DNA from: Thoreauomyces humboldtii
Lineage: Eukaryota; Chytridiomycota; Chytridiomycetes; Spizellomycetales; Powellomycetaceae
DNA: 16,880 nucleotides
NCBI GenBank assembly: GCA_027596035.1
Contig: JADGJA010000498.1
Coordinates: 1-16,880, forward strand
Reading direction: 5' to 3'
The notes under the pieces are model-generated. The model was not told where the DNA came from and ran no database searches. It was given only the letters and a program-made list of their open reading frames with translations. Both the position numbers and the translations under genes were made by a program. Of the stretch, positions 7,662 to 16,880 are shown piece after piece. Position 1 is the stretch's first letter. Each line of letters starts with the position of its first letter.

Positions 7662-10600
7662 TCACTGGGCCGGGCCCTGCGTTTGACCTCCTCCCCGTGA
7701 CCTGGCCGGCTGTGATCCTCCTCTTCCTCGGGCCAAGCCTCCGCCTCCTCGAGCTCGCGAAACCCTTCGCATACCACGTCCGCGTCCGCGTGTGGGAGTG
7801 GCAGTTGCATCGGGTGTGGATTCTGGCGCGCCTGCGGCCGCAGGAGCAGGTGATTGAGAGACCGGGGTAACAGGAGCTGGCGCCGCATTGTCAGATATAG
7901 GTGGTGTGATGGCGGCAGGCGTTGGGACTGGCGTTGCGAGGACGGTCGGAGAGCCGAGGACCTGGAGACTGTCGGTCGCACCAAGCTGGCGTTTCCGTAC
8001 GTCTGAAGCTGGTGAAGACGGCAGCCCGAGCGCCTTGGCGACGATGGTGGGTGTCGGTCCTGGACTTGCTACCTTGGTGTTTGCATGGCTGCTGCTAGCT
8101 TGAGCGGCGGCTGCTTGAGCTTCCTGAAGCCTTCGTTTGAGAAGTTGTGCACGCGCGGCAGCCTGTTCGTCGCGGACTGCTGGGATGGCCGGGGTGGGTG
8201 CCGGAGTTCTAGGTACCGGGAAAGCGACCGCGGGTGGCCCAGATGCTGCGGCTGTTTGTGGCACAGCGATTGAAGCAGCAGGTGCAGGTGCTGTTGTCTG
8301 ATATGCGGGAGCATCAAGTTGCATGGGACTCGTAGGACGTACTGAGTCTTCGTCATTGCCCCTAGGAGGCACGCTGGGGGTTGGGGGCGCAACAGCCTGA
8401 GTGACACTTCTGCAAATGCAAAAAGGGGCATTAGGTAGAGGTTCTCCTAGCAAGGAACTGCTCTGCAAAACGCACGCAATGCTCGACTCTGTAACGTCTG
8501 TTGGAAGAGCGTTGACAGCCTCCTCATCCACCGCAATGTCGAGTGCTTCATTTTCGCTTCCTAGTAGAGGCGAGATGTCCATATTCGTTTGCAAAGATGT
8601 GTTCGTGGCTTTTGCGGATGACCGTGAGGCTTCCCCGATAGCGGCGGGAGAAAACTCCTTAGGCTCTTTGGCTTGACTTTGAGAAGGCCCTGGAGATGAC
8701 GTGGCTGGGAGTAGCTCGCGAGTCTGAGCAGCAGCTGCAGTTACCACCTCGGCGATTTTGGCATTGTGCGCCGGCTCCTCCAGAGAAGGGCGCCGTGCCT
8801 CATGTGAGAGTGCTCGAGCGGTATTCACTGGCGCTTGCGAGCTCTCGACTGCGACGGCTGACGATGGAGCTGGGGACTGATTACCAGCCTCTTCCATTAG
8901 CGGAGCAGGAGTCGCTTTCAACTTCTTGAAGGGGGGTAAAGGTTCGTCGGGAGCTCCCTCCATCGACAAGGCCGGAGCGTTGGCCAGGGTTGCAGGCTTG
9001 TCATCGAAAGGCACGGCAGGAACGACCAGATCCTCGACATCTTCTCTTGTGCGCTTGTTGCTGGCTGTAGACGTCGTGGGAGACAGACCATTAGTGGGAG
9101 CTGACGACGCGGTATCCTGAGCAACAGCAGGAGCCTTGATGAGAGGGGCCGCCACTACAGCTGCCGCCGCTACCCGAGCTTGAAGCTGCTCCGTGAGTTG
9201 TGACACGCGTTTCTTCTCACTTGCGAGCTGGCTCTCCAGGAGCTTGAGCCGCAACTTGAGGGCATTGAGCTCGCCGTCGGCTTGAGCGCGGTGTTCAGAA
9301 ACTGCATGCGCCACCTTTTGACCGACGCTTTCTCGAAGCGTGGTGATCTCGGCGACCATCTGTTCCAGCTTTTCCGCTGAGGCGGGATCGGTGGATGCTA
9401 TCGCAGCTGCATCTCCAGTGAGGGACCTGGCAGCGTCCTCTTGAGCGGCAGTGAGCTGAGCTTGAAGCTGCAGGTTTTCTTGCTTTGCTGCCTTGAGGTC
9501 GTCGCTGAGGGATCGGTTTCGCTCCTTGAACTTGGCTAAAGTCGCGTTTGCTTGCTGAACAATCTCCTGCCGTCGTTTGACTTCCGCCTGGAATCGCTCG
9601 TGTTTTTCCGGGTTGTTGATCAAGTCGCGAAGCCTCTCGATTTCCCTCTCCTTCCCGGCGCCGTCTTCGGACCGCTTCATTGTTTCAGCCAAAGTTCCCT
9701 GTATGTCCTGAATCTGCTTCGAGCGAGCTTCCAGAGCCACACGCTGCTTCTGAGAGACGTCGCGCAGCTTTTTCCCGACCTCCTCCGCGGATAGAAGCTT
9801 CGTTCTTGCCTCCTCCTGGGCTTGCTTGGCCTGGGCGACCAGACCAACCAGTTCTTGCTTCTCGCTTTCAAGTTTGCTGACCTCCTGCTTGAGCCTTTCG
9901 TAATCAACTGGATCAATCCTTTGATACTTCTTGAGAATTTGGTCCACCCTCTCCTTCCAGCGCTTGTTGTCCTCGAGAAGCGCGTTGTTTTCTTCCTTCC
10001 TCGCCTCCACTTCCGCCTGAGCATTGAGTGTTCGCTCACGCAGCGGTTCGAGCTCTGCAGTGGCCCGAGCAAGTTGTTCCTCGAGATCTTTGATTTTTCG
10101 AGTTCCATGCTCGACTTGGTCCCGGAGGGTCACGTTAGACTCGCGCAGCAGGTTCGCCTGCTCAATTTTCTCCATGAGCTCCTGATGACGACGGCTGTCC
10201 TGTAGCGAGTCCTGGCCCTTCTTCCGCTCTTCGTCCAGACGAACTCGGAGCTCGTCAACCGTTCCTTGCATGTGAGTCAGTTCCAGGCGGCAACGGTGCC
10301 CCTCCGATGCGGCGATGTCAAGCTTAGTCTGGAGAATATCACGTTCATTTCGTGCGTATCGCACCAGCTCTCGGAGCTCTCGGATGGTATCTAAATCGTC
10401 TCCGGCCGATTGTCCCTTCCCTGGCGATCCGCTCTCGTTCAGGGATCGGTCGGTAACTTTTTGGCTCTCCTGCATGCGTTCAAACTGCGAATGGAGAAGC
10501 TGATTCTGCGCCTGCAGGTCCTCAATGCGTCCTTGAGCACCATCCATCTGTGTATTCAAGAGTCGCTCAGACTCGCTCCAAGAGGCCCGTCCTAAGGTAA

Positions 10601-13600
10601 GGTTCATATCGGCTAGCTCTAACTGCTGTTTCGTGTTGGCCAGTGTTTCCGTCAAGGTCTCGAGCTGCTGCTTGAGCGTCTGGACAGACTGCAAAGCATG
10701 GGCATGTGCCATGACCTCCTTCTCGTAACTCTCGTTAGCTTGTCGAGCCATGTTCGCTTGCCGCTGTACGTCAGCTTGCAAAGAGCTCTGCGCTTCGAGC
10801 GCCAGTGCTTCAGACTTTTTGATCGCTTCGATTTGCGCCTCCAGTGAGCGCGTCGCTTGTTGGGTTTGGTGCCGTTCTGTTTCCAAAAGCTCGCGGGCTT
10901 CGATGAGCTCACGGTCGGTGCTCTTCATCTGCTCCAACGTGCTGCTGTAAAGCGACTCCAAACGGCCGACACTATCGCTCAAACACCCGATCTCGACCTC
11001 CTTCTCAGCCTTGTATGTATCGTACGTCTGGTTGAACTCGAGAAGCTCGCGATCGCTGCCTTCGGCAAGCTCCTTCAAGTTGATTTCTCGTTCCTTCGCT
11101 CGAGTAAGATCGGCTTGTGCGGCCCGGAGTGTCTTCGTGGTTATGGCGAGTTCCTTCTCGAGGTTTCTGCAACGCTCCTCGGCGGTTGTGGCCGTACCGT
11201 CACCGTGGGATTCATATGAAGCCACCTTTGCCTCGGATGCAGTCAATCGCGCCGTCAAGTCGGCATGCTGCAGCGTGAGCGTCGTTTCTTTGTTCTGGAT
11301 AAGGTCAACTTGACCCTTCAACTTCTCCGTTTCGATAAGAAGACGTTGGACACGAGCCGCTGCCGTTTGCGCCTCCGCTTCCTTCCTCGCCATGAGCGCT
11401 CGGCTCTCCTCCATCGCAGAATGAAGCTGCTTGCGATGGAGAGCGACCTCCTTGTCCAGCGAGTCTGCTTTGTCCTCCAAACGCTTACGCTCGTGTCTCC
11501 AAGCTTCCTCGCGGTCCTCCAACTGGAGCTGTGCTGATCGGGCTCGCTCGTTTGCCATATTGCGCTCGGCGAGAAGGTCTTGACATTCTTGCAGTGCTCG
11601 ATTCTTGCTGGCTTCCCAAACGTCGCGCTCGATACGAGACTGTTGTAGTTGAGAAGCGAGTGCCTCTGCCCGAAGACGCTCATCCATGAGCCTGGAAGCA
11701 ACCTCCTGCTTCTTGCTATCTTCCTGCGAAGCAGCGTTGGTCAGGCTCCCAAGCTGTTGCCGAAGCTGTTGGTTCTCCTTTGCCTGCATGTCTGAGCTCG
11801 AAGCTAGAAGCTTGTAGCGTTCTACATGAGCGAAAAAAAGTTGGCTGAGTTCCACAAAAAGAAAAATAAACGCGAGCCCACCTTGTTGAAAGCCTAGCTG
11901 GTGCTTGATTTTCGAAAGCTCGATAGCCAACCCAGTGTTTTCATCCCGTTTCCGATTAAGCTGCGCAGATAGCTCTTTGTTACTTATACCCGTTTCCTTT
12001 GTGTAATTGTCGAAATCCTCCCGAAGCTTGTTGTAGAGTATTTTAAACTGACCTTCCGAGATAGGAGCTGCGTGAGAGCTAATCGATTCGAAGCCAGAAC
12101 GGTCTATAGTCTGGGAAAGGTCCCCGCTGTTCTGACCCTTGACCGTCCTTAGATCATTCCTCTGCTTCACAACAAATCGCAGCTGCCTCGATAACTTTTC
12201 GTTCGCCTCTTTAATTTCACAAAGTTGAGAAGTCAGGGTTTCAACCTGATCCAGTGTTGCTTGGGTACATCTGGCCTCGAGTTGCTGTTGCGCTTCCTCG
12301 GATTGACGAGCAAGGTTCCGAGCGATGCGTCTCAGGTTGACGTTCTGCTGCACCAATTCCTCGATGGTCCGAACTTGCACAAGCTCAGAGCTGATCATGG
12401 CATCAGCCTGCATTTCCTCGCAATCTTCAACTTGCGGGCATCGCTGAAGCAGTTCCGAAACGAACTGCTCAAAATCGGGTTGGGCACCAGGTTGGACAAG
12501 ATGCAGCTGTAAGCAGAACGCATGGACCTGCCGGCATAAGTCATGTATGTCTATAAGTGGGAGAGCCGAGTTAGTTGTGGCAGACTAAAGCAAGAAAAAA
12601 CCATGACACTTCTTACCCTGCTGGAACGAACGTCGCTCATCCGCGAAACGAGAAGCCTCCCAACGCAAGGCTGTGCACTCGTCGGCGGCTGCCTTTGTTT
12701 CTGTCCGCGCCTTGCTCAACCTGGTAGCCAGCTCGGTAGCGCGTTCGTCGAACCGTCTGGCATTACTTTCGAGTTCCTGTACATAAGGACTGTACTCTTG
12801 CAGTTTGGACGACGCGTCCTCGAATCGATCCGTCATTATATCAAGTTCACGCTCAGCTTGGATTCGACGCTCCTTCTCGTCCTCATAAGAGGTGTAGAGG
12901 GTAGTGAAGGTCATTCCTTGAACCGTGGTTCTGGAGGATTGAGACTGCGAGAGAGCTGCAGGGCTGTTGGACGTGGAGTTGTCCGGGTCTTGCCTCAAGG
13001 AATACTGCAGTCGATCTACTTCTTCGCAACGATCGTCCAGTTGTCTTTTCCAATCCTCACATTGCTGTGAAGTGGCTTCCAGATTTGCGCTCAATTCAGC
13101 ACGTTCCTCTTCCCAGTCTTCTTGCGCTTCGGTAAAAGTCTTCTGCAGCTCTTGAAGGTGAGCTTGTGCCTCCTTTAAGTTATTCTCATAGATATGCGTG
13201 AGGCGCTTCTGAGCATCCATTTCGGTTCGGAAACTCCCATCCTTCTGAAGAAGCCGTGTTTCACACTGAAGGATACCGAGTACGCGTCAGGATGAGAATT
13301 TTAAGCACTGCTTCTTCGGTAGGAATGGACATACCTCTTCGAGCTTCGTCATTTGCTTGTGGACCGTGGCGTCCAGGTCGTCGTTTCTCCGTTGCAAAGC
13401 CAGATTTCGGCTTTCTAGAGAAGCCTTCTCCTGGATAGTGGTATCGAGTTCCGTGCGCAACTGCGTCATGTCGTTGGACCTTTCGATCCTGTAGGTAAAG
13501 GTCTCTTCAGACTTCTTCTTGAGTTCTTCGCTGAGCCACTGTGTCTGCTTTTGTGCCTGTACAAGCTGTTGTTCCTTTCCATCCAGCATCAGCTTGTCCC

Positions 13601-14250
13601 TCATACTTTGAGTCTCGAGCTCGGTGAGACGCGTGTTGGCTGCACGCAGCTCCGCACGTCCTGCTTCAAGTTGCCTTTGATATCCCTTTTCGTCCTCTAA
13701 AGCGGGAAAACGGAGGGAAAGGGTGTGAGAGCTGTGCTTGCTTGAGGGAGACGAAAAAAGAAAGCGACCGAGTCAGTTACCGTGCAACCTATCGATCTCC
13801 ATCTGACGTTTCGAGATGATCATGGTGAGGTCCCTCTTTTCACTCTCGAGGGTCTCGAGGTTGCCCTGTGAGCCCGAGTTGAAGGTCTCGGAGGCACGGT
13901 GGCGAGCCTGGGATTCCTTCTCCAGCGCCTGCAAGGCAGCATCCTTCTTCAGCTGAGACTGCTGCAAATCGAGTAGCTCCTGCTTCAAGGAAGCGATTTG
14001 ATCTGCTTGTTGGCGGTTCTCGGAAACGTAGAAATGGGCCTGGTGCTCTGCAACAAGAATCGACGCGGATCAGCCGGGGATGCATCGGATTGCCGGTACT
14101 TTTCGAAGAGGTACCAGCGTTGGCTTCGTTGACAACAAGATCATTCTTCAAAAGCGCAACGAGCGCCTGCAGGGCAGTCAGGTCATCCACTGCGGCATCT
14201 GGGGCTGTTGATGGCTCGTGTGAGCAAGCATTGTCGGTGTCCATCTCCAT
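7662..14250 (-). CDS. MLP1: Mlp1/Tpr/Nup211-type nuclear-basket nucleoporin
   Basis: The coding sequence is complement(join(7662..11821, 11882..12550, 12617..13265, 13335..13696, 13781..14047, 14115..14250)), 2080 residues. It is 2058 if the probable 66-nt intron at 8410-8475 is also removed. Phases agree at every junction. The start at 14250 has a GCCATGG context. Residues to about 1575 are almost continuous heptad coiled coil. SELVQVRTIEELVQQN (about 526-541) matches the pore-anchoring region of Tpr/Mlp proteins. RNERDILQTKLDIAASEGHR (about 1180) matches the TPR/MLP1/MLP2 family core. The C-terminal 500 residues are disordered, rich in Ala, Pro and Ser. They end in an RGG/RGR tail (about 2035-2080) suited to RNA binding or arginine methylation. 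Family members form the nuclear basket at the pore, act in mRNA export quality control and tether spindle-checkpoint proteins. The length suits the family (yeast Mlp1 1875, human TPR 2363). Confidence 0.93.
8410..8475 (-). other. probable additional 66-nt intron in the nucleoporin gene
   Basis: On the minus strand there is a GTGCGT donor at 8475, a CTAAT branch-like motif, a CCCCTTTTTGCATTTGCAG pyrimidine tract and an acceptor ending at 8410. The segment is 66 nt, stop-free and a multiple of three, so the long reading frame runs straight through it. The encoded peptide is Cys/Phe-containing, unlike the surrounding Pro/Ser/Ala-rich disordered tail, which favours an intron. Confidence 0.65.
11822..11881 (-). 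other. 60-nt stop-free intron in the nucleoporin gene
   Basis: The minus-strand donor is GTGGGC at 11881, and the acceptor is a T-rich tract ending CATGTAG at 11822. Its translation (phenylalanine/leucine-rich FIFLFVELSQLFF) breaks the coiled coil. Removing it restores a continuous heptad through QQERYKLL, typical of Tpr/Mlp. It has no in-frame stop and is a multiple of three, so the frame survives retention. Confidence 0.85.
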
Positions 14251-14552
14251 GGCACCGGGCCGTTCCTTCGATAAGCAAGCGTCGGGCAGGAGCAGTTGAG
14301 AATGCGGCAGGGAGGAGAATGGAGGAGATTGGAGGAGGAGGAGAGCGTTCGCCCTCACAGGGGGACGCGATGAGCTCTCTCCTAGCAGCGAGATTGGCGG
14401 AGGAGCAAGGGGTCGCGTGGGAGATGTGGGCCCCCTTTTCCGATGTTGGTATACTGGTCCGACGGTATGCTGGTCCGTCCGTCGACTCTTGTCGTTTGTT
14501 CCAGGGACGACGCGGACTGGACTGGACGGCAAGTATGAATTGCTTTGCCACA

Positions 14553-14573
14553 TGTGTGTGTGTGTGTGTGTGT
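14553..14573. repeat. (TG)n microsatellite
   Basis: An uninterrupted TG dinucleotide run of about 10 units lies in the divergent promoter region. Confidence 0.95.
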
Positions 14574-14652
14574 CACCGCAATGTGTGAGCTGTGCTGCGC
14601 TTCACGTCGAACACTGAAAGACTCTCAGCGAAACCCTCAAGTTGATCATACA

Positions 14653-14656
<4 letters not shown>

Positions 14657-14696
<40 letters not shown>

Positions 14697-14737
14697 CAAG
14701 AGAGAGGCACAGAGAGAGAGAGAGAGAGACACACACA
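14657..14737. repeat. (AG)n / (AC)n compound microsatellite
   Basis: An uninterrupted AG run covers 14657-14693. A second AG run covers about 14711-14729 and passes into AC repeats to about 14737. The tract ends some 40 bp before the Nramp ATG, so it is probably in the promoter or 5' leader. GA tracts can exclude nucleosomes or bind GAGA-type factors (inference). Confidence 0.95.
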
Positions 14738-14779
14738 GCAAGAGAGACAGGGACAAAGAGTTTGTGTGAGAGAAGGACA

Positions 14780-16702
14780 ATGTCTTCACCTTCGGCTTCC
14801 CCCGCTCGTGCTCGCGCACTGCCGGTTCATCACACTTCAGGGCAACCCGACGTCCACTCTCCTTCTCACCCCTCGGCCGATGAGCCTCCCATCCCCGTTC
14901 CCTCCTTCTCCTGGACGACGTTCGCAAAGTTCCTAGGTCCAGGCTTCTTCGTCGCGATCGGCTACCTGGATCCTGGAAACTGGGCCTCGGACCTAGCGGC
15001 CGGATCGCAGTTCGGTTATGGTCTCCTCTACATTGTCCTCGCCGCGAATCTCATGGCGGTCCTGTTGCAGCACCTCTGCATCAAGCTCGGTTGCGTAACC
15101 AACAGAGACCTGGCCCAGGCGTGTCGGAGACACTTTCATCCGTATCTCAACATGTTCCTCTACGTGCTCTGCGAGCTCGCCATCATCGCCACCGACGTGG
15201 CCGAAGTCGTCGGCACGGCCATCGCGTTGAAGTTGCTGTTCGGGCTCCCCCTCCCCTTGGGCGTTCTCATCACCGCTGCCGACGTGCTCGTCATCCTGCT
15301 GGGCTGGGACGTAAAGCATCTGAGATTCTTCGAGTTCTTCATCGTCCTCCTCATGGCCATCGTCGGCGGATGCTTCGCCGTGTTGGTCGGGATGAGCAAA
15401 CCGAACTGGACCGACGTGCTTGCCGGTTTCGTTCCCACAAAGTCGCTGTTCACCGATCCTGCCGAACTCTACATCGCCATGGCCATCTGTGGTGCAACGG
15501 TATGGTACGGAAAGGGGAATAGCGACCACACAGCTGACCCTTCATCCCCATACTGACAGCGCGTCCACGTATCAGATCATGCCGCACAACCTCTTCCTAC
15601 ATAGCAACCTCGTCAAGTTTCGGGCTACCAACACGGATGAAAACATGGGCGAGATCAACTCGATAGAGGAGCCGGCTTCCGCTTCCGTTTACGGATCCAC
15701 AATCGCATCCGTGCCCCCACTGCGACCCTCCAACCTTCCTTTGACTTTGAAGATGACAAACTTGGATTCCGGAATCGCGCTGACGTTTGCATTTCTCATC
15801 AACGCTGCCATCCTCATCGTCGCCAGGTATCACTTTTGGATGAGGTGCGCTCCTCTGGAATCATTTCGCTCACCTTGCTCTTGCAGTGCAAATTTCCACG
15901 CTCCAGACTCTTCCGTGGTGGTCGCCGAATTGGAGGATGCTTACGTTCTTCTCACACAGTACCTCGGAAAGGCGGCGGGGTTGCTGTTCGCGGTGGCCCT
16001 CCTCGGCGCAGGACAGTCGTCGTCGCTCACCGGCACCATGGCAGGTCAAATCTGCATGGAAGGATTTCTGGGAGAAGGGTGGAGTCTAGAGCCATGGCTC
16101 AGGAGACTGGTCACACGAGGACTCGCCATCGTTCCGAGTCTAGCGGTTGCACTGCTCAGAGGAGACGAAGGCGTGAGCGGTCTGTTGGTCCTCTCGCAGG
16201 TCGTGCTCAGGTACATTTGGCTCGGGAAAGGTCTCGAACGTCGAACGGGCATCAGATTCACAGAATGCTCATTCCTTCCCTCCATCTGCCTGTTTCCGAC
16301 AGCGTCCAACTGGCATTCGCTGTCTGGCCCCTCATCTACTTTACATCCTCCGACCGCATCATGACCGTTCGCGTCCGACATCACAACGCTTTACCTACCA
16401 CCACAACGTCAACGACCTCATCTCCTTCCCCAACTTCATCACATCCTTTCCCTTCGGATGCAACAGAATCCACAAATCTCCTTTCCTCACCTTCACCACC
16501 GTCACCGTCTGCAGCCTTACCGCCACCAGCACCAAGTTCAGGTCGACTGTTTGGCCGACCGAAACCGGTGGTGACCGCACCGCACAAGTTGGTCAGCTTT
16601 GCGAACTCGAGGGTTACGGTGCTGTTGGCTGGTTCTGCCGGTGTCCTGATCACAGTGTTCAACGGCGTGCTGCTCGTGCAGATTGCTAGAGGAAAGACCT
16701 GA
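14780..16702 (+). CDS. Nramp-family divalent metal transporter (Smf-like)
   Basis: The coding sequence is join(14780..15499, 15576..15826, 15887..16210, 16303..16702), 564 residues, with introns of 76, 60 and 92 nt and consistent phases. The ATG has A at -3. The N-terminus (1-45) is Ser/Pro-rich and cytoplasmic. TM1 carries the metal-binding DPGN motif (64-67) and TM6 carries MPHN (242-245), formed exactly across the first splice junction; these are the canonical Nramp coordinating segments. ATDVAEVVGTAIAL (137-150) in TM3 and GQSSSLTGTMAGQICMEGFL (366-385) are further signatures. Family members are proton-coupled Mn2+/Fe2+ importers of the plasma membrane or endosome/vacuole. Both key motifs are intact, so it should be a functional transporter. 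Unusually, a Ser/Thr/Pro-rich loop of about 75 residues precedes the last helix (LLAGSAGVLITVFNGVLLVQ). Which Smf paralogue it is cannot be decided here. Confidence 0.93.
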
Positions 16703-16880
16703 TGCGGGACTAGAGTATCAGACAGTGCACTTATTCTGCCCAACGTAATACGGAGTCCCGTTCTCCCCTCCCCCCTCCTCCTCCCCGGCGCAAGCCAATC
16801 CAACAAACTTCCGCGCATCGAGGAAAACAGAGCAGCCAAACGACGCAGCCACATCTGTAGTATTCGGAGAGGGAAGGGGG
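16703..16880. other. 3' flank of the Nramp gene
   Basis: It contains a pyrimidine-rich tract at about 16759-16792 and no canonical AATAAA. No gene is visible before the window ends. Confidence 0.5.

Larger units (their letters stand above)
14251..14779. promoter_or_regulatory. divergent promoter region of the nucleoporin and Nramp genes
   Basis: About 530 bp separate the two start codons. No TATA box was found for either gene. The nucleoporin frame stays open upstream to about 14553, but nothing in that extension looks conserved and the ATG at 14250 has the better context. The Nramp-side leader is almost pure GA/CA simple repeat immediately before the ATG at 14780. Confidence 0.6.

Noticed and set aside
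14251..14553. In-frame N-terminal extension of the nucleoporin to an ATG at 14553
   Set aside because: The extension is not coiled coil, has mixed low-complexity composition and overlaps the TG repeat. The ATG at 14250 has a strong GCCATGG context.
14993..15529. 178-codon minus-strand open frame opposite the Nramp gene
   Set aside because: Antisense shadow of the first Nramp exon, with acidic/histidine-rich translation and no recognisable motif.

Overview
The window looks like nuclear DNA of a filamentous or yeast-like fungus, most likely a basidiomycete. The basis is short GT-AG introns (60-92 nt), several per gene, compact gene spacing, fungal-type TATA promoters, a fungal secreted cysteine-rich peptide, a fungal Nramp transporter and an Mlp1/Tpr-type nucleoporin. 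The species cannot be named from sequence alone. Exon structures below were assembled by hand from splice sites, reading-frame phase and family resemblance.

Layout. (1) Positions 1-4.3 kb hold no intact gene. On the minus strand there is a broken Gag fragment of a Ty1/copia-type retrotransposon (about 363-623), with a 40-bp tandem repeat behind it (835-952). On the plus strand, about 1278-3724, lies a decayed gene whose pieces read, in the right order but in shifting frames, as TM1, a large Cache-like ectodomain, TM2, a HAMP-like linker and a juxtamembrane segment. This resembles a receptor-type nucleotide cyclase. No catalytic domain follows, so it is interpreted as a truncated pseudogene. 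(2) From 4.35 to 4.93 kb a unit of about 160-170 bp is present three times and runs into a TATA promoter. That promoter serves a two-exon gene (5009-5363) for a 91-residue secreted peptide with eight cysteines and a Kex2-like KR site. A 23-bp near-palindrome sits just upstream of its TATA box. (3) From 5.36 to 6.43 kb is an intergenic promoter region with a 46-bp direct repeat and a short telomere-like CCCTAA motif. It leads into a two-exon DM9/DUF3421-repeat protein gene (6514-7380). (4) A large minus-strand gene (14250 down to 7662, six or seven exons) encodes an Mlp1/Tpr/Nup211-type nuclear-basket coiled-coil protein of about 2058-2080 residues. It converges on the DM9 gene. (5) A divergent promoter region carrying TG and GA microsatellites separates it from a four-exon plus-strand Nramp metal transporter gene (14780-16702, 564 residues).

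The four intact genes have no evident common pathway; the arrangement is typical of fungal gene neighbourhoods. The parts most worth following up are the decayed receptor-cyclase-like locus, the secreted peptide with its triplicated and palindromic promoter, and three stop-free introns (60, 60 and 66 nt) in the two large genes, whose retention would keep the reading frame.
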